From positions 186,001 to 250,000 of the forward strand of contig NZ_JOAG01000012.1 of NCBI RefSeq assembly GCF_000725485.1: DNA of 64,000 nucleotides, written 5' to 3'. A model generated the notes under the pieces. It was not told where the DNA came from, did not search any database, and was given only the letters and a program-made list of their open reading frames with translations. The position numbers were made by a program, and so were the translations under genes. The stretch's first letter is position 1. Each line of letters opens with the position of its first letter. Source of the DNA: Nonomuraea candida (GTDB taxonomy: Bacteria > Actinomycetota > Actinomycetes > Streptosporangiales > Streptosporangiaceae). Positions 8,501 through 16,364 of the stretch are shown here, piece by piece.

Positions 8501-10320
8501 CACCGCGGGCGGACGAGGAGGACTCCACGACCACCGACCTCACGCTCGTCGCCGACGCCCTCATCGAGGCCGCCCGGCTGGCCGGCGTGCCGGCGCAGCC
8601 GAGCCCGTGGCTCGACCCGCTCCCCGCCCGGCTCGTCCTGGACCTGCCCGCCGGCGGGCCCCCCGGCCCGTCCGGAGAGGCGCCTGGGCCGTCCGGAGAG
8701 GTCTTCGGCGCGTCCGGCGGGGTGCCTGGGCCGTCCGGCGGGGTTTCCGCCCCTTCCGGCGGGGTGCGGGAGGTGGCGCCGCTGCCGTTCGGGGTGACCG
8801 ACCGGCCGTGGGCGCAGGACCGGCAGCCGCTGGCGCTCGACGTGGCGCACGGCGGGCACCTGCTGATCGCCGGGGCCGCGCGCAGCGGCAGATCGACGGC
8901 GCTGCGCACGATCGCGGGCTCGATCGCGGCCCACGCCTCCCCTGAGGACGTGCACCTGCACGCCGTCGACTGCGGCTCGGGCGCGCTGCTGCCGCTGGTG
9001 GCCCTGCCCCACTGCGGGGCGGTGGTGACCCGCGACCAGCTCGACCGGGTGGAGCGGCTGCTGACCCGGCTGCGTACGGAGGTCGGCAGGCGCCAGCAGC
9101 TGCTGGCCGAGGCCGGGCACGCGTCGCTGGCCGAATACCGCCAGGCGGGCAACCGGCTGCCGTGGCTGGTGTTCATGCTCGACCGGTGGGAGGGCTTCGT
9201 CGCCGCGTTCGAGGGCTACGACTACGGGCGGCTGATCGAGGCGCTGCTGCAGCTCCTGCGGGAAGGGGCGGCGGTGGGGTTCAGAGGGGTGGTCACCAGC
9301 GATCGTTCCGGGCTGCTCGGGCAGGTCTCGACGGTCTTCGACGACCGCCTGCTCCTGCGGCTGTCCGACGCCACCGACTACGGGCTGGCGGGCTTCCCGC
9401 TCAAGGGGCTGCCGTCGTCCATGCCGCCGGGGCGGGCCCTGTCCCTGGGCGAGCACGGCATCGTGGAGCACCACATCGCCCTGCTGGCCGAGGACCCGGC
9501 CGGGCCCGAACAGGTCGCCGCCCTCCAGTCCCTGGCCCGCGCCGCCGCCGGAACCGCACCAGCGCCGGCGTCCGGCGGCCCCGGCGAGGGGCTCGGGGCG
9601 GGGCGGGTGCCGTGGCGGTGGGGCGGGTCGCCGCCGTTGCGGGTGGACGCGCTGCCCCTGCGGGTCACCGCCGGGCAGACGCTGGCCCTCGATCCCGGCT
9701 TCGAGCCGCCGTCGCCCCTGTGGGCGCTGGTCGGCGCGGGCGGCGACGCGCTGGCGCCGCTCGGGCTGGACCTTCAGGCGCACGGCCCGGGAGCGGTGAT
9801 CGCGGGGCCGTCCCGCTCGGGGCGCTCCTCGGTGCTGGTGACGGCCGCCCGGTCGCTGATCGCCCGGGGCACGCCGGTCGTCGCCGTCGCGCCGAGGCGC
9901 AGCCCGCTGCGGGAGCTGGACGGCGCGCTGGCCGTGCTGGACGGCGACGCCACCGGCCTGGCCGACCTGGTGGCCGACCACCCCCACTACGTCGTGGTGG
10001 TGGACGACGCCGAGCTGGTCAACCCCGACGGCCCGCTGGGGACGGCGCTGGAGGAGGTGATCCGCACGGGCCGGGACGGCGACCACGGGCTGCTGATCGC
10101 CGGGGCGACGGGAGACCTGGCGGTGGCCTACCGGGGGTTCGTGGCGGAGGCGCGCAAGTCGCGTACCGGGGTGCTGCTGAACGTGCAGGGGCAGACCGAC
10201 GGCGACCTGTTCTCCATCCGGCTGCCGCGCGGGGCCGGGGGCGGGCCGCAGGGGCGCGGGCTCCTGGTGACGACCGGCACGATCACCCCCGTGCAGGCGG
10301 CCCTGCCGGACGGCGCCTGA
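5590..10320 (+). CDS. EssC-like FtsK/SpoIIIE-type secretion ATPase with FHA-like N terminus
   Basis: A 1576-aa membrane ATPase. The order of parts resembles Firmicute EssC rather than mycobacterial EccC. An N-terminal ubiquitin/FHA-like region comes first (about 1-250, with LGLGVHVIGSDPMCSVAVAD as the FHA-type core). Two helices follow (about 299-337, LLAAFLPAVLGLTLAIAL and LLVALMTPIIMIGQW), then three FtsK-type ATPase domains. Domain 1 has intact Walker A GTTGAGKS near 732 and Walker B LVLIIDEFAALV. In domains 2 and 3 the P-loop lysine is Arg (GAARSGRST near 1095; GPSRSGRSS near 1406). A PSGG/PSGE repeat links domains 1 and 2 (about 8660-8770). The ATG at 5590 follows GAGGAG. It heads the type VII secretion region. 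Confidence 0.85.
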   Translation: MRIMLTVIGGQGDRDVVIDGDDDATVARLSEALADRGALAEVVRLPKARAPYGPPSGGSGPRVPRPRRPERSDMGPPALWRDGRPLDPGAPVAAVLRDGDKVTLDARLARATVVEEPGGVAEVRVVGGPAAGAVHRLGLGVHVIGSDPMCSVAVADPALAPEAATVRVTPEAITVERAWQPPGEAPKLKLKGRWADEVAELTARTAERRAAELAAGYEEVPELDGRPLTEPVEWPDQAVLTCGSSVFVLTSIEPRDAHLAPRGEGGVAYNRPPRLRRPEPERTFVRPKPPTRNEGMRLQLLAAFLPAVLGLTLAIALRQWYYLLVALMTPIIMIGQWWSDRRHGKKQHKKAVKEHEEQVRAYDEAVERARAADEAARREDTPDPAQVLLTATGPRRRLWERRIHDADALRLRVGLADLPADLQLSEEQGGPIAPPICRAVPVALPMRRLGVAGVTGPRPAATSLASWLVAQAATLHSPRDLAIVVVSAHPDAERCWGWLRWLPHCAPRAGEDCVALVGADPDSAARRVSELAALIDERQNTAIPELGKIPTGWDDLGGPEKPAFSSYDVRPYDVLVILDGAQVLRGLPGMPQVLRQGPRSGVYTLAVDDDQRLLPEECQTVAACGSDGLVDLRGGGLDVLGPVLGDLVSPTWCDRLARALAPIRDVSRDDPGGNLPGAARLLDLMGMTVPSGAALAARWDDKGSTEALIGVGPDGPFSVDLRLDGPHGLIAGTTGAGKSELLQTLICSLAVANRPDQLTFVLIDYKGGAAFKECVRLPHTVGMVSDLDGHLTQRALDSLAAELRRRERLLLAAGAKDIEDYTGPGLPRLVLIIDEFAALVAELPDFVTGLVDIARRGRSLGIHLILATQRPAGVVTADIQANTSLRIALRVTEPAESADVIDTPDAAHISKSTPGRCYVRSGVGAAVAVQTARVGGRSPVQPGGGAGGPAGGNLRVLDVEWRALGKALPPPPRADEEDSTTTDLTLVADALIEAARLAGVPAQPSPWLDPLPARLVLDLPAGGPPGPSGEAPGPSGEVFGASGGVPGPSGGVSAPSGGVREVAPLPFGVTDRPWAQDRQPLALDVAHGGHLLIAGAARSGRSTALRTIAGSIAAHASPEDVHLHAVDCGSGALLPLVALPHCGAVVTRDQLDRVERLLTRLRTEVGRRQQLLAEAGHASLAEYRQAGNRLPWLVFMLDRWEGFVAAFEGYDYGRLIEALLQLLREGAAVGFRGVVTSDRSGLLGQVSTVFDDRLLLRLSDATDYGLAGFPLKGLPSSMPPGRALSLGEHGIVEHHIALLAEDPAGPEQVAALQSLARAAAGTAPAPASGGPGEGLGAGRVPWRWGGSPPLRVDALPLRVTAGQTLALDPGFEPPSPLWALVGAGGDALAPLGLDLQAHGPGAVIAGPSRSGRSSVLVTAARSLIARGTPVVAVAPRRSPLRELDGALAVLDGDATGLADLVADHPHYVVVVDDAELVNPDGPLGTALEEVIRTGRDGDHGLLIAGATGDLAVAYRGFVAEARKSRTGVLLNVQGQTDGDLFSIRLPRGAGGGPQGRGLLVTTGTITPVQAALPDGA

Positions 10321-10390
10321 CGCCGCGTCAAGTGAACAGTACGCGAAAGATCTAGCCGGGCCCTTGATCGGGATGGCAATCTAGCTGCCC

Positions 10391-11350
10391 GTGCGCAAGA
10401 AAACGTTTATAGCGGGCATTTGCGGCATCGCTGCCGTCCCCTTCGTCATGACCGGCGCCGCGAACGCCTCGGCCACCGCGAACACCTCGACGACCGCGAA
10501 CGCCTCGTCCGCCGCCGTGAAGTACCAGCTCCCCTTCCCCTGCGACGAGCGCTGGTACGGTGACGCCAGCCTGAGCTCCAAGCACCGGTCGCAGTGGGAG
10601 ATCGACTTCAACGGCACGCCGAGCGACGGCAACGCGGACCGCGGCAGGACCGTCGTGGCGGCCGCGGCCGGGACGGTGGTGATGTCGGAGTACCGCACCA
10701 CGGACGGCTTCGGGAACGTCGTGAAGATCCGGCACGCCGACGGCACGGTCACGCTCTACGCCCACCTGAACTCCCGCTCGGTCGCCAACGGCGCGAGGGT
10801 GGCGCAGGGCCAGAAGATCGGCACGCTGGGCAATACGTCCGCGAAGTACAAGGGCATCATCTCCCATCTCCACTTCGAGCTGCGCAACTCGGCCGGCGCC
10901 ACGCTGCCCGCCTCGTTCAACGGCTCCCGGTTCGCCTACCCCAAGGGGTGGGTCACCTCGAAGAACTGCGGCGGCGGCGGTTCGACGACGCCCAGCAGCA
11001 GGAGCAGCAGCGGCAACGGCGGCGGCTCGAACCCGTACACGGCGGAGCAGGTCTGCGGCGCCGGCTACAAGCAGATCGACTCGGCCGCGCTCGGCTCGCA
11101 GGGCCGCGTCGTCCTGCTCTACTCGGCCGCCAGCGCCAAGAACTGCGTGGTCACCCTGCGCAACCAGACCTCCGGCAAGGCCGCCATGACCGCCTACCTG
11201 GAGGTCCAGGGCCACAAGCGCGGCATCGACTCCGGCAGCTTCCAGTACTACGCCGGCCCGGTCCAGGCCAAGGCGCCCAAGACCTGCGTCAAGTGGGGCG
11301 GCTCGATCGGCGGCCAGAAGTACGACAGCCCGTTCGAGCACTGCGGCTGA
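10391..11350 (+). CDS. Secreted M23-family peptidoglycan peptidase with SapA-like C-terminal domain
   Basis: A 319-aa exported protein, probably a zinc endopeptidase cutting peptidoglycan peptides. There is a signal peptide at about 1-28 (MRKKTFIAGICGIAAVPFVM, ending ANA). The LytM/M23 domain lies at about 45-180, with metal and catalytic motifs KHRSQWEIDFNG and HLHFELRN. A Ser/Gly-rich linker follows. The C-terminal domain (about 215-319: VCGAGYKQIDSAAL, NCVVTLRN, SFQYYAGPV, CVKWGGSIG) resembles streptomycete spore-associated protein A. It matches the tail of the kinase-like protein at 29508. The start is GTG. A strong hairpin follows the stop, so it probably ends a transcript beginning at 5590. 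The wall-opening role for the secretion system is inferred. Confidence 0.85.
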   Translation: MRKKTFIAGICGIAAVPFVMTGAANASATANTSTTANASSAAVKYQLPFPCDERWYGDASLSSKHRSQWEIDFNGTPSDGNADRGRTVVAAAAGTVVMSEYRTTDGFGNVVKIRHADGTVTLYAHLNSRSVANGARVAQGQKIGTLGNTSAKYKGIISHLHFELRNSAGATLPASFNGSRFAYPKGWVTSKNCGGGGSTTPSSRSSSGNGGGSNPYTAEQVCGAGYKQIDSAALGSQGRVVLLYSAASAKNCVVTLRNQTSGKAAMTAYLEVQGHKRGIDSGSFQYYAGPVQAKAPKTCVKWGGSIGGQKYDSPFEHCG

Positions 11351-11356
11351 CGCTGA

Positions 11357-11403
11357 CCCCGGTGTGACCGGTGGTACGCGAGGAGCCACCGGTCACACCG
11401 GGG
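11357..11403 (+). terminator. Perfect 18-bp hairpin between the M23 gene and eccB
   Basis: CCCCGGTGTGACCGGTGG (11357-11374) pairs exactly with CCACCGGTCACACCGGGG (11386-11403) across an 11-nt loop. No T-run follows, which is common for actinobacterial terminators. It starts 7 nt after the M23 stop and ends 40 nt before the eccB start. Confidence 0.8.
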
Positions 11404-11443
11404 CCAATATGCTGATGCGCGGGTCCGGAGCCGGGGAGGTGCC

Positions 11444-12862
11444 ATGCAGACCAACAAGGATCTCTATCAAGCCCACCGCCTGATGCAGCAGCGGCTCGGC
11501 ATGGCGCTCCTGCAGGCGGAGCCCGACGTGCCGGAGTCGCCGATGCGCCGGCAGAACATCGCAACCTTCGGCGGCATCCTGATCGCCATCCTGGTGATGG
11601 CCGTGTTCGGCATCTGGGGCCTGGTGCGGCCGGGCAACGCCACCAAGCTGACCGACCCCGGGCAGTTGCTGGTCGAGGAGGAGAGCGGCGCCAAGTTCGT
11701 CTACAGCGAGCAGCAGCGGCGGCTGCTGCCGGTGGCCAACTACGTCTCGGCGCGGTTGATCCTGGACACCGCCGAGATCAAGACCCGCAGCGTGACGGCG
11801 GCGTCCCTGGCCGAGTTCGCGCGGGGGCCGCTCATCGGCATCGCCGGGGCGCCCGACTCGTTGCCCGCCAAGGAGAAGCTGGTCAAGGCGCCCTGGTCGG
11901 TGTGCGTCCTGGAGGGGCCGGACAACAGCACGGGCGGGCGCAAGTCGTACACGACGCTGGTCGGCGGGCAGGACGTCGGCGGCCGGCCGGTGGGCCGGGA
12001 CGCGATGGTGGTCACCGACGGGCAGCAGAGCTGGCTGATCTGGGGCGATCGCCGCATGCGGGTGAACCAGTACGGCGTGCGGGCGCTCAACGCCCGGCCC
12101 CGGCAGGTCCCGGCGGCGTGGCTGAACGCGCTGCCGGTCGGTCACGACTTCAAGGGCCCCGACGTCGCCGACCGGGGCCGGGCGGTGCGCGCGGGCGGCA
12201 AGGTGACGGCGCGGGTCGGCCAGGTCTTCACGGTGCCGCCGCTGCCGGGCACCCCGGCCCGCTGGTACGTGCTGCTCAACGACGGGCTCGCGCCGATCTC
12301 CGAGGCCCAGGCCCGCCTGCTGCTGGAGGACCCGGTGAGCAAGAAGGCCTACGGCAAGCGCCCGGCGCAGGCCATCCCGATCGACGCGGCCTCGGCCAAC
12401 GCCTCACCCTCGCGCCAGACCCCCCTGGACCCCACCCTGCCCCAGACGATGCCCCGGGTGATCGACGTGCCGGGCTCGGCCCCGCTGTGCACGGTCTACC
12501 CGGACACGGTGGCGGGCTCGCTCGCGGCGAAGGTGACGGTGGGCAGCACGATGGCGATCCCCACGCCGTCCGGCTCGGCCGTGCAGGGCCAGTACGACCA
12601 GGTCCTGCTGCCGCCGGGCAGCGCCGTGGTGGCCGGCGTGCTGCCCGGCGAGGGCCAGCTCGGCGCGGTGGCGAGCGCGCTGTCGCTGATCACCGACCAG
12701 GGCGTGCGCCACCCGCTGCCCTCGGCCGACGTGCTGGGCAGGCTGGGCTACGACGCCGCGGACGTCGCCCCCGTGCCGGCCGGCATCATGCACGCGATCC
12801 CGCGCGGCCCGGCGCTCGACCCGGCCGCGGCCATGGTGCCCCTGCCCGTGGGCGGCAGATAG
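11444..12862 (+). CDS. eccB: Type VII secretion protein EccB
   Basis: A 472-aa core component of the ESX channel, anchored in the cytoplasmic membrane with a large extracytoplasmic part. The N terminus MQTNKDLYQAHRLMQQRL and the Pro/Arg stretch before the helix are typical EccB. One membrane helix follows (about 43-62, IATFGGILIAILVMAVFGIW). The extracytoplasmic repeats include GPDNSTGGRKSYTTLVGG, LNDGLAPISEAQARLL and the late PAGIMHAIPRGPALDPAAA. The ATG follows GGGGAGGTG. It is transcribed alone between a hairpin and a convergent repeat-rich junction, apart from eccC and eccD. Length is normal and no key part is missing. Confidence 0.95.
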   Translation: MQTNKDLYQAHRLMQQRLGMALLQAEPDVPESPMRRQNIATFGGILIAILVMAVFGIWGLVRPGNATKLTDPGQLLVEEESGAKFVYSEQQRRLLPVANYVSARLILDTAEIKTRSVTAASLAEFARGPLIGIAGAPDSLPAKEKLVKAPWSVCVLEGPDNSTGGRKSYTTLVGGQDVGGRPVGRDAMVVTDGQQSWLIWGDRRMRVNQYGVRALNARPRQVPAAWLNALPVGHDFKGPDVADRGRAVRAGGKVTARVGQVFTVPPLPGTPARWYVLLNDGLAPISEAQARLLLEDPVSKKAYGKRPAQAIPIDAASANASPSRQTPLDPTLPQTMPRVIDVPGSAPLCTVYPDTVAGSLAAKVTVGSTMAIPTPSGSAVQGQYDQVLLPPGSAVVAGVLPGEGQLGAVASALSLITDQGVRHPLPSADVLGRLGYDAADVAPVPAGIMHAIPRGPALDPAAAMVPLPVGGR

Positions 12863-12879
12863 GGCGCGCCGACCGGCGG

Positions 12880-12985
12880 GCCCGCAGGCCACCCCGAGCC
12901 CACCCCAGGCGCCCGCAGGTCACCCCGAACCCGACGCAAGCGCCCCCGGGTCACCCCGGACCCGCCGCGGGCGCCGGCGGGTCAC
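12880..12985. repeat. 31-bp imperfect tandem repeat at the eccB convergent junction
   Basis: Three full units (12880-12910, 12911-12941, 12942-12972) and a partial fourth contain variants of CCCGCAGGTCACCCCGAACC. The fourth runs into the 3' end of the minus-strand gene ending at 12982. The 31-nt period is not a multiple of three, so it is not a protein repeat. The array may act as a bidirectional end, but no clean hairpin is seen. Confidence 0.8.
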
Positions 12986-13851
12986 CAGCCGAACTCCGGC
13001 AGGAACGACGGCTTCTCGAGCGCACCGGACTCGAGCGCGGCCTGCTGATCCTCCCCGATGGTCATCTGCAGCGGGTCCCACGCCGTCCTGGCCTCGACGA
13101 GGTTCGGCTTGGCCGTCGGCACCGCCTGGATGCCGGGGAGGTCCTGGGCGAACTGGTTGTAGGCGATGCCCGCCGTGTTCAGGAGCAGGGAGACCTTCAG
13201 CACCAGCTTCCAGTGTTGCTGGAACACCGCGGTCGCCCTCTGGTGGAGGGAGAGCACGGCGCGCATCGCGGCCGCCTCGCCGGACGCCGCGCCCACGACG
13301 GAGATCCGCGCCGCCGTCACGAAGGCCGCGCACGCGCCCAGCACCCCCGCCATCCCGACCCAGAACATCAGGACCGCGTGGTAGGCCTGGGCCGAGCAGT
13401 TGAGCGTCTCACCGCAGGCGATCCTGTTGTCGTCGAGCTTGGCCAGGTGCCCGTCGAGCACGTTGACCTTCTCGATCCACGCCGTGTACATCTCGCCCGC
13501 CCAGTCGCCGGACTCGCCGATCTCCTTGGTCAGGCGCTTCAGCTCGGCGCGCAGGAAGGCGATGTCGCTCTGGCCGCCTTCCGGCGTCGGGTTGGCCGGC
13601 ATCGGCGGACGCCACTCCTGCTGCGCCGTCTGGCGCAGGAGCGGCGATCCGGACGAGTTCGACGCCGGCCAGGTGTTGACCGAGTTGGGGTTGAGCCACT
13701 GGTCGGACCCGCGGTCCTGCTCGGCCGGGTCGCCGTTCACCATCGACATGAGCCCGACGATCGGCCACGCGTACGGCATGGCCATGGCCGCCACGGTCGC
13801 CGTCCCCAGCGCGCCGGTGAAGAGTGCCATGGAGTTCTCGTAGCCTGCCAT
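12982..13851 (-). CDS. ESX-region membrane protein of unknown function
   Basis: A 289-aa protein not recognised as a named family. The N-terminal hydrophobic part (ATVAAMAMPYAWPIVGLMSM) is followed by a polar segment. A WXG-like helix region comes next (FLRAELKRLTKEIGESGDWAGEMYTAWIEKVNVLDGHLAKLDD), then two hydrophobic helices (HAVLMFWVGMAGVLGACAAF and a second near VLKVSLLLNTAGIAY). The tail contains ESGALEKPSFLPEFGW. The helical DWAGEMY core suggests a WXG100-related substrate or chaperone-like partner with membrane segments. The ATG at 13851 lies 9 nt from the stop of the upstream gene, so the two form one minus-strand unit. Function is inferred from location only. Confidence 0.75.
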   Translation of the reverse strand: MAGYENSMALFTGALGTATVAAMAMPYAWPIVGLMSMVNGDPAEQDRGSDQWLNPNSVNTWPASNSSGSPLLRQTAQQEWRPPMPANPTPEGGQSDIAFLRAELKRLTKEIGESGDWAGEMYTAWIEKVNVLDGHLAKLDDNRIACGETLNCSAQAYHAVLMFWVGMAGVLGACAAFVTAARISVVGAASGEAAAMRAVLSLHQRATAVFQQHWKLVLKVSLLLNTAGIAYNQFAQDLPGIQAVPTAKPNLVEARTAWDPLQMTIGEDQQAALESGALEKPSFLPEFGW

Positions 13852-13860
13852 GTCGCCCGC

Positions 13861-15006
13861 CTACACCTCTTCCTTGCCGATCGTCCCGGACCAAGCCTCC
13901 TCGTCCAGCCCCCAGACGCTCTCGTCCTCGCCGGCGTGCGCGCCCCGGTCGCGGTCCTTGCCGTCCTGGTTGGGGGTGGCGCCCATGCCCATCGGCGGAT
14001 ACATCGGCGGGACCCCCGTGTTCAGCGCCTTGGCGATGCTGCCGGGCGAGACGGGGCCCGAGGCCGCGGGTGCGGAGCTCGGGCTGCCGAAGCCGCCGTC
14101 GGGAGGGCCGACCGCCGTGCGCGGCGTGGCGAGCCGCGGGTCGAACGCCGGGGTCTCGGGGGTGCGGACCTGAGGGGCGGCCGGGTTGGGCAGGTTGGGG
14201 TTGAGGCCGGCCAGGTCGGTGCCGGTGGGCTTGTCGAGGCCGCTCAGGTCCGGCCGGGGCACCTCGGGGGTGTCGAGGCCGGGCTGCCGCAGGTCGGGGG
14301 TCTGCAGATCCGGGTTGGTCAGGTCCGGCCGGTTCAGGTCGCCGGGGTCCGGCCGATCGAGGTCCAGGTCGTCGGGGTTCACCCCGTTCCGATCCAGGTC
14401 GTTGGGGTCCAGACCGTTGGGGTCCAGACCGTTGGGGTCCAGATCATTCGGGTTCAGGTCATCGGGGCGCAGGTCGTCCGGCTTGAACTCGTTCGGGTCC
14501 AGGCCGGCCGGCTTGATCCCCTTGCCGAGGTCTCCCAGGCCGCCGTTCTTGGGCAGGTCGCCCAGCCCGGCGCCGGACGGGAGGCCGCCCAGCCCGCCCC
14601 CGGGATTCTTGATCTGCGGCATGTCGGGGCCGCCGCCCTTGGTCTTGCTGGCCTCCTCGGCCGCCTCGGTGTTGTCGGCGGCGGCCTTGAGCGTCTGCCG
14701 CCACGAGTCCAGCACGTCCCTGGCCTGCCGCAGAGCATCGGCCGCGCTGTCGCGCGCGTTGCGGTGGGCCACGTTGAGCCCGCCGCCGATGACGCCGAAG
14801 GTCAGCGTGTGCAGGTCGATGGCCCGGGTCTGGCCGCTGAGCTGCTCCAGGCCCTCCCCGTAGCCGCTGACGTTCGTGCCCAGCGTCCTGACGCTGGAGT
14901 GCCTCATCTTGAACTCGGGATCTCTGGTCCGGGGATCGAACGCACTGCCGGCGTTGCCGAAGGCGCTGGCGAAGGGATCACTGCCGGACGTGGATGAGTT
15001 GGACAC
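13861..15006 (-). CDS. ESX-associated protein with DPNDL-type five-residue repeats
   Basis: A 381-aa protein of unknown function. The N-terminal helical domain (about 30-125) contains TLTFGVIGGGLNVAHRNA and SWRQTLKAAADNTEAAEEAS. It shares the FGVIGG and AAEEAS marks with the protein at 21353, which suggests a common WXG100-like fold. A central low-complexity region (about 130-260) is made of five-residue units such as PDDLNPNDLDPNGLDPNG, recalling pentapeptide repeats but with Asp/Asn/Pro rather than the usual A(D/N)LXX. The C-terminal tail is acidic (EDESVWGLDEEAW). The start is GTG at 15006 behind an AAGGGGGG ribosome site. It is probably secreted or surface-exposed through the ESX system (inference). 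Confidence 0.75.
   Translation of the reverse strand: MSNSSTSGSDPFASAFGNAGSAFDPRTRDPEFKMRHSSVRTLGTNVSGYGEGLEQLSGQTRAIDLHTLTFGVIGGGLNVAHRNARDSAADALRQARDVLDSWRQTLKAAADNTEAAEEASKTKGGGPDMPQIKNPGGGLGGLPSGAGLGDLPKNGGLGDLGKGIKPAGLDPNEFKPDDLRPDDLNPNDLDPNGLDPNGLDPNDLDRNGVNPDDLDLDRPDPGDLNRPDLTNPDLQTPDLRQPGLDTPEVPRPDLSGLDKPTGTDLAGLNPNLPNPAAPQVRTPETPAFDPRLATPRTAVGPPDGGFGSPSSAPAASGPVSPGSIAKALNTGVPPMYPPMGMGATPNQDGKDRDRGAHAGEDESVWGLDEEAWSGTIGKEEV
14386..14520. repeat. 15-bp tandem repeats coding for DPNGL/DPNDL units
   Basis: Plus-strand reading shows consecutive 15-nt units AGACCGTTGGGGTCC and close variants inside the minus-strand gene 13861-15006. Each encodes one five-residue unit. The central copies are nearly identical in DNA, which suggests recent expansion. 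The outer copies have diverged. Confidence 0.75.
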
Positions 15007-15158
15007 GCGCCCCCCTTGTCACGTACGTCCCATAAGTTACGCCAGCCCTCCCGGCGTCGTACAGCCGACATTCGGACGGCAGGCCCAACTCCCACCAGGA
15101 GCCCAAACTTGCCCGTATACCGAGATACACCTCCGATCCGCCCCAGTGCTATGGAAAA

Positions 15159-15186
15159 TTAACTCGATCACGTGCGACGCTAGGGA
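15159..15186 (+). promoter_or_regulatory. Candidate promoter of the WXG100 operon
   Basis: TTAACT (15159-15164) and TAGGGA (15181-15186) are spaced by 16 bp and lie about 80 bp before the GTG of the first WXG100 gene. They sit in an AT-richer stretch of the 259-bp divergent region 15007-15265. The match to a housekeeping actinobacterial promoter is moderate only. Confidence 0.3.
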
Positions 15187-15265
15187 CAGATGTTCACTAA
15201 TGTGACCAAATAGCCTGACATGACGTGTCGGCTGGGTCAGCCGGCCACCAAGGGAGGGAGCACCT

Positions 15266-15595
15266 GTGGCAGAGCAGGCACAAGTAAGTCAGTCCGATCT
15301 CATCGCAGCGGTCAACCACATCGAGGAGGCCGCGACGAAGCTGCGCACCATCCAGCGCAACCTCGACACCGCGGGCGTGACCCTGAAGGCGAGCTGGGTC
15401 GGCCAGTCCGAGCACGCCTTCGACCGCGTGCACAAGCTGTGGCACCAGCGGTTCGACGTGGTCCTCACCAGCCTTCAGACGCTGGCCGAGAACATCGGCG
15501 GGAGCAACAGGAACTACGCGGCGTTCAACGAGGAGCGCGTGCAGGCGGTCAACAAGATCGACGCGCTGATCAACGCCATGCCGCCCGCCCGCTGA
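15266..15595 (+). CDS. WXG100-family ESX substrate (first of tandem pair)
   Basis: A 109-aa helical-hairpin protein of the ESAT-6/WXG100 family, secreted by the type VII system, usually as a dimer. Helix 1 (LIAAVNHIEEAATKLRTIQRNLDTA) leads to the turn motif SWVGQSEHAFDRV (W-V-G). Helix 2 covers LWHQRFDVVLTSLQTLAENIGG. The late YAAFNEERVQAV fits the export-signal region, though the exact Y-x3-D/E motif is YAAFNE here. The GTG start at 15266 follows GGGAGG. The next WXG100 gene begins 28 nt downstream, so the two likely form a heterodimer like EsxA/EsxB. Confidence 0.9.
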   Translation: MAEQAQVSQSDLIAAVNHIEEAATKLRTIQRNLDTAGVTLKASWVGQSEHAFDRVHKLWHQRFDVVLTSLQTLAENIGGSNRNYAAFNEERVQAVNKIDALINAMPPAR

Positions 15596-15623
15596 CACTT
15601 CGCCCCACTCACGACAGGAGGCC

Positions 15624-15938
15624 ATGATGCCCGCAGAAGACATGTTCGACATCACCAAGCTCAACTACAGCGGTCTGGACGCCGGCGAGGCCGACTTCCA
15701 GAAGGCCTTCAACGAGATGATCGAGACGCTCGAAACCCTGGAGCAGCAGCTCCTGGCCAAGGCCGCGCTCTGGGAGGGCGACGCCAAGAAGGTCTTCGAC
15801 GAGGTCCGCGCGATCTGGCAGCGCGAGGCGGGTCACATGTCGACCGTCATCCACGAGCTGAAGACGAACATCAACATCACGCAGATGAACATGAGGGAGG
15901 TCGACCGGATCAACTCGATCATGCTGAACCCGAAGTAG
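15624..15938 (+). CDS. WXG100-family ESX substrate (second of tandem pair)
   Basis: A 104-aa WXG100 protein. Helix 1 (ADFQKAFNEMIETLETLEQQLLAKA) is followed by the W-E-G turn (ALWEGDAKKVFDEVRAIW) and helix 2 (HMSTVIHELKTNINITQMNM). The ATGATG start follows a strong AGGAGG. It pairs with the preceding gene as the presumed heterodimer partner. Its Met-rich, acidic second helix differs from the first protein's, which favours hetero- over homodimerisation (inference). Confidence 0.9.
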   Translation: MMPAEDMFDITKLNYSGLDAGEADFQKAFNEMIETLETLEQQLLAKAALWEGDAKKVFDEVRAIWQREAGHMSTVIHELKTNINITQMNMREVDRINSIMLNPK

Positions 15939-15992
15939 GAGCGAGTTCGGACACGGTTGATACCGGTGGGGCCCTGAGAGCGAAGGGGGATC

Positions 15993-16364
15993 ATGGGCGA
16001 CGAGGGTGGAGTCAACCTCAGCAGGCGGGCGATCAGGGCCGCCAGGACGGACCTGGAAGAGGCCCTCGCGCTGCTGAGTCCCGACAGCGCGACCGGCGGC
16101 GACGGCGGCGACGCCAGACCCGTTTTCGCGCAGGGCTCGCCGGTGGTGCAGTTGCGCAGTGACTACGACGCCATGACCGGCTACTGGCCGGCCGCCGCGG
16201 GGTTCCAGACGAGCGCGCACCAGGCGATCACCGCCGTCACCGGGTCGTACACGAACATCGTCACGCAGGTGCAGTCCGTCATCGAGCTGCTGGAGCAGGC
16301 GCTGCGCAACTACGACGGCGTCGAGCTCGACAGCGAGGGCCACTCCCAGTCGGTGCAGGTCTGA
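15993..16364 (+). CDS. Small helical ESX-operon protein of unknown function
   Basis: A 123-aa protein in the WXG100 operon. It has an N-terminal basic helix (LSRRAIRAARTDLEEALALL), a Gly/Asp-rich loop (TGGDGGDARP), then YWPAAAGFQTSAHQAITAVTGSYTNIVTQVQSVIELLEQALRNYDG. The second half looks like one long amphipathic helix, as in ESX substrates or EspD/EspA-like partners. No WXG motif is present. Its stop overlaps the next start (TGATG), so it is coupled to the large substrate-like protein that follows. A chaperone or co-substrate role is plausible but unproven. Confidence 0.75.
   Translation: MGDEGGVNLSRRAIRAARTDLEEALALLSPDSATGGDGGDARPVFAQGSPVVQLRSDYDAMTGYWPAAAGFQTSAHQAITAVTGSYTNIVTQVQSVIELLEQALRNYDGVELDSEGHSQSVQV

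Noticed and set aside
5521..10086. Very long open frame opposite the EssC-like ATPase
   Set aside because: It is an antisense shadow of high third-position GC; it is Gln/His/Arg-rich with no domain, while the plus strand shows clear ATPase motifs.
12880..12985. CRISPR array at the eccB junction
   Set aside because: Units are contiguous imperfect 31-bp repeats without unique spacers, and no cas genes are near.
12982..13851. EccE candidate
   Set aside because: It has two or three hydrophobic segments but they lie at the N terminus and late middle, and none of the EccE sequence pattern is seen.
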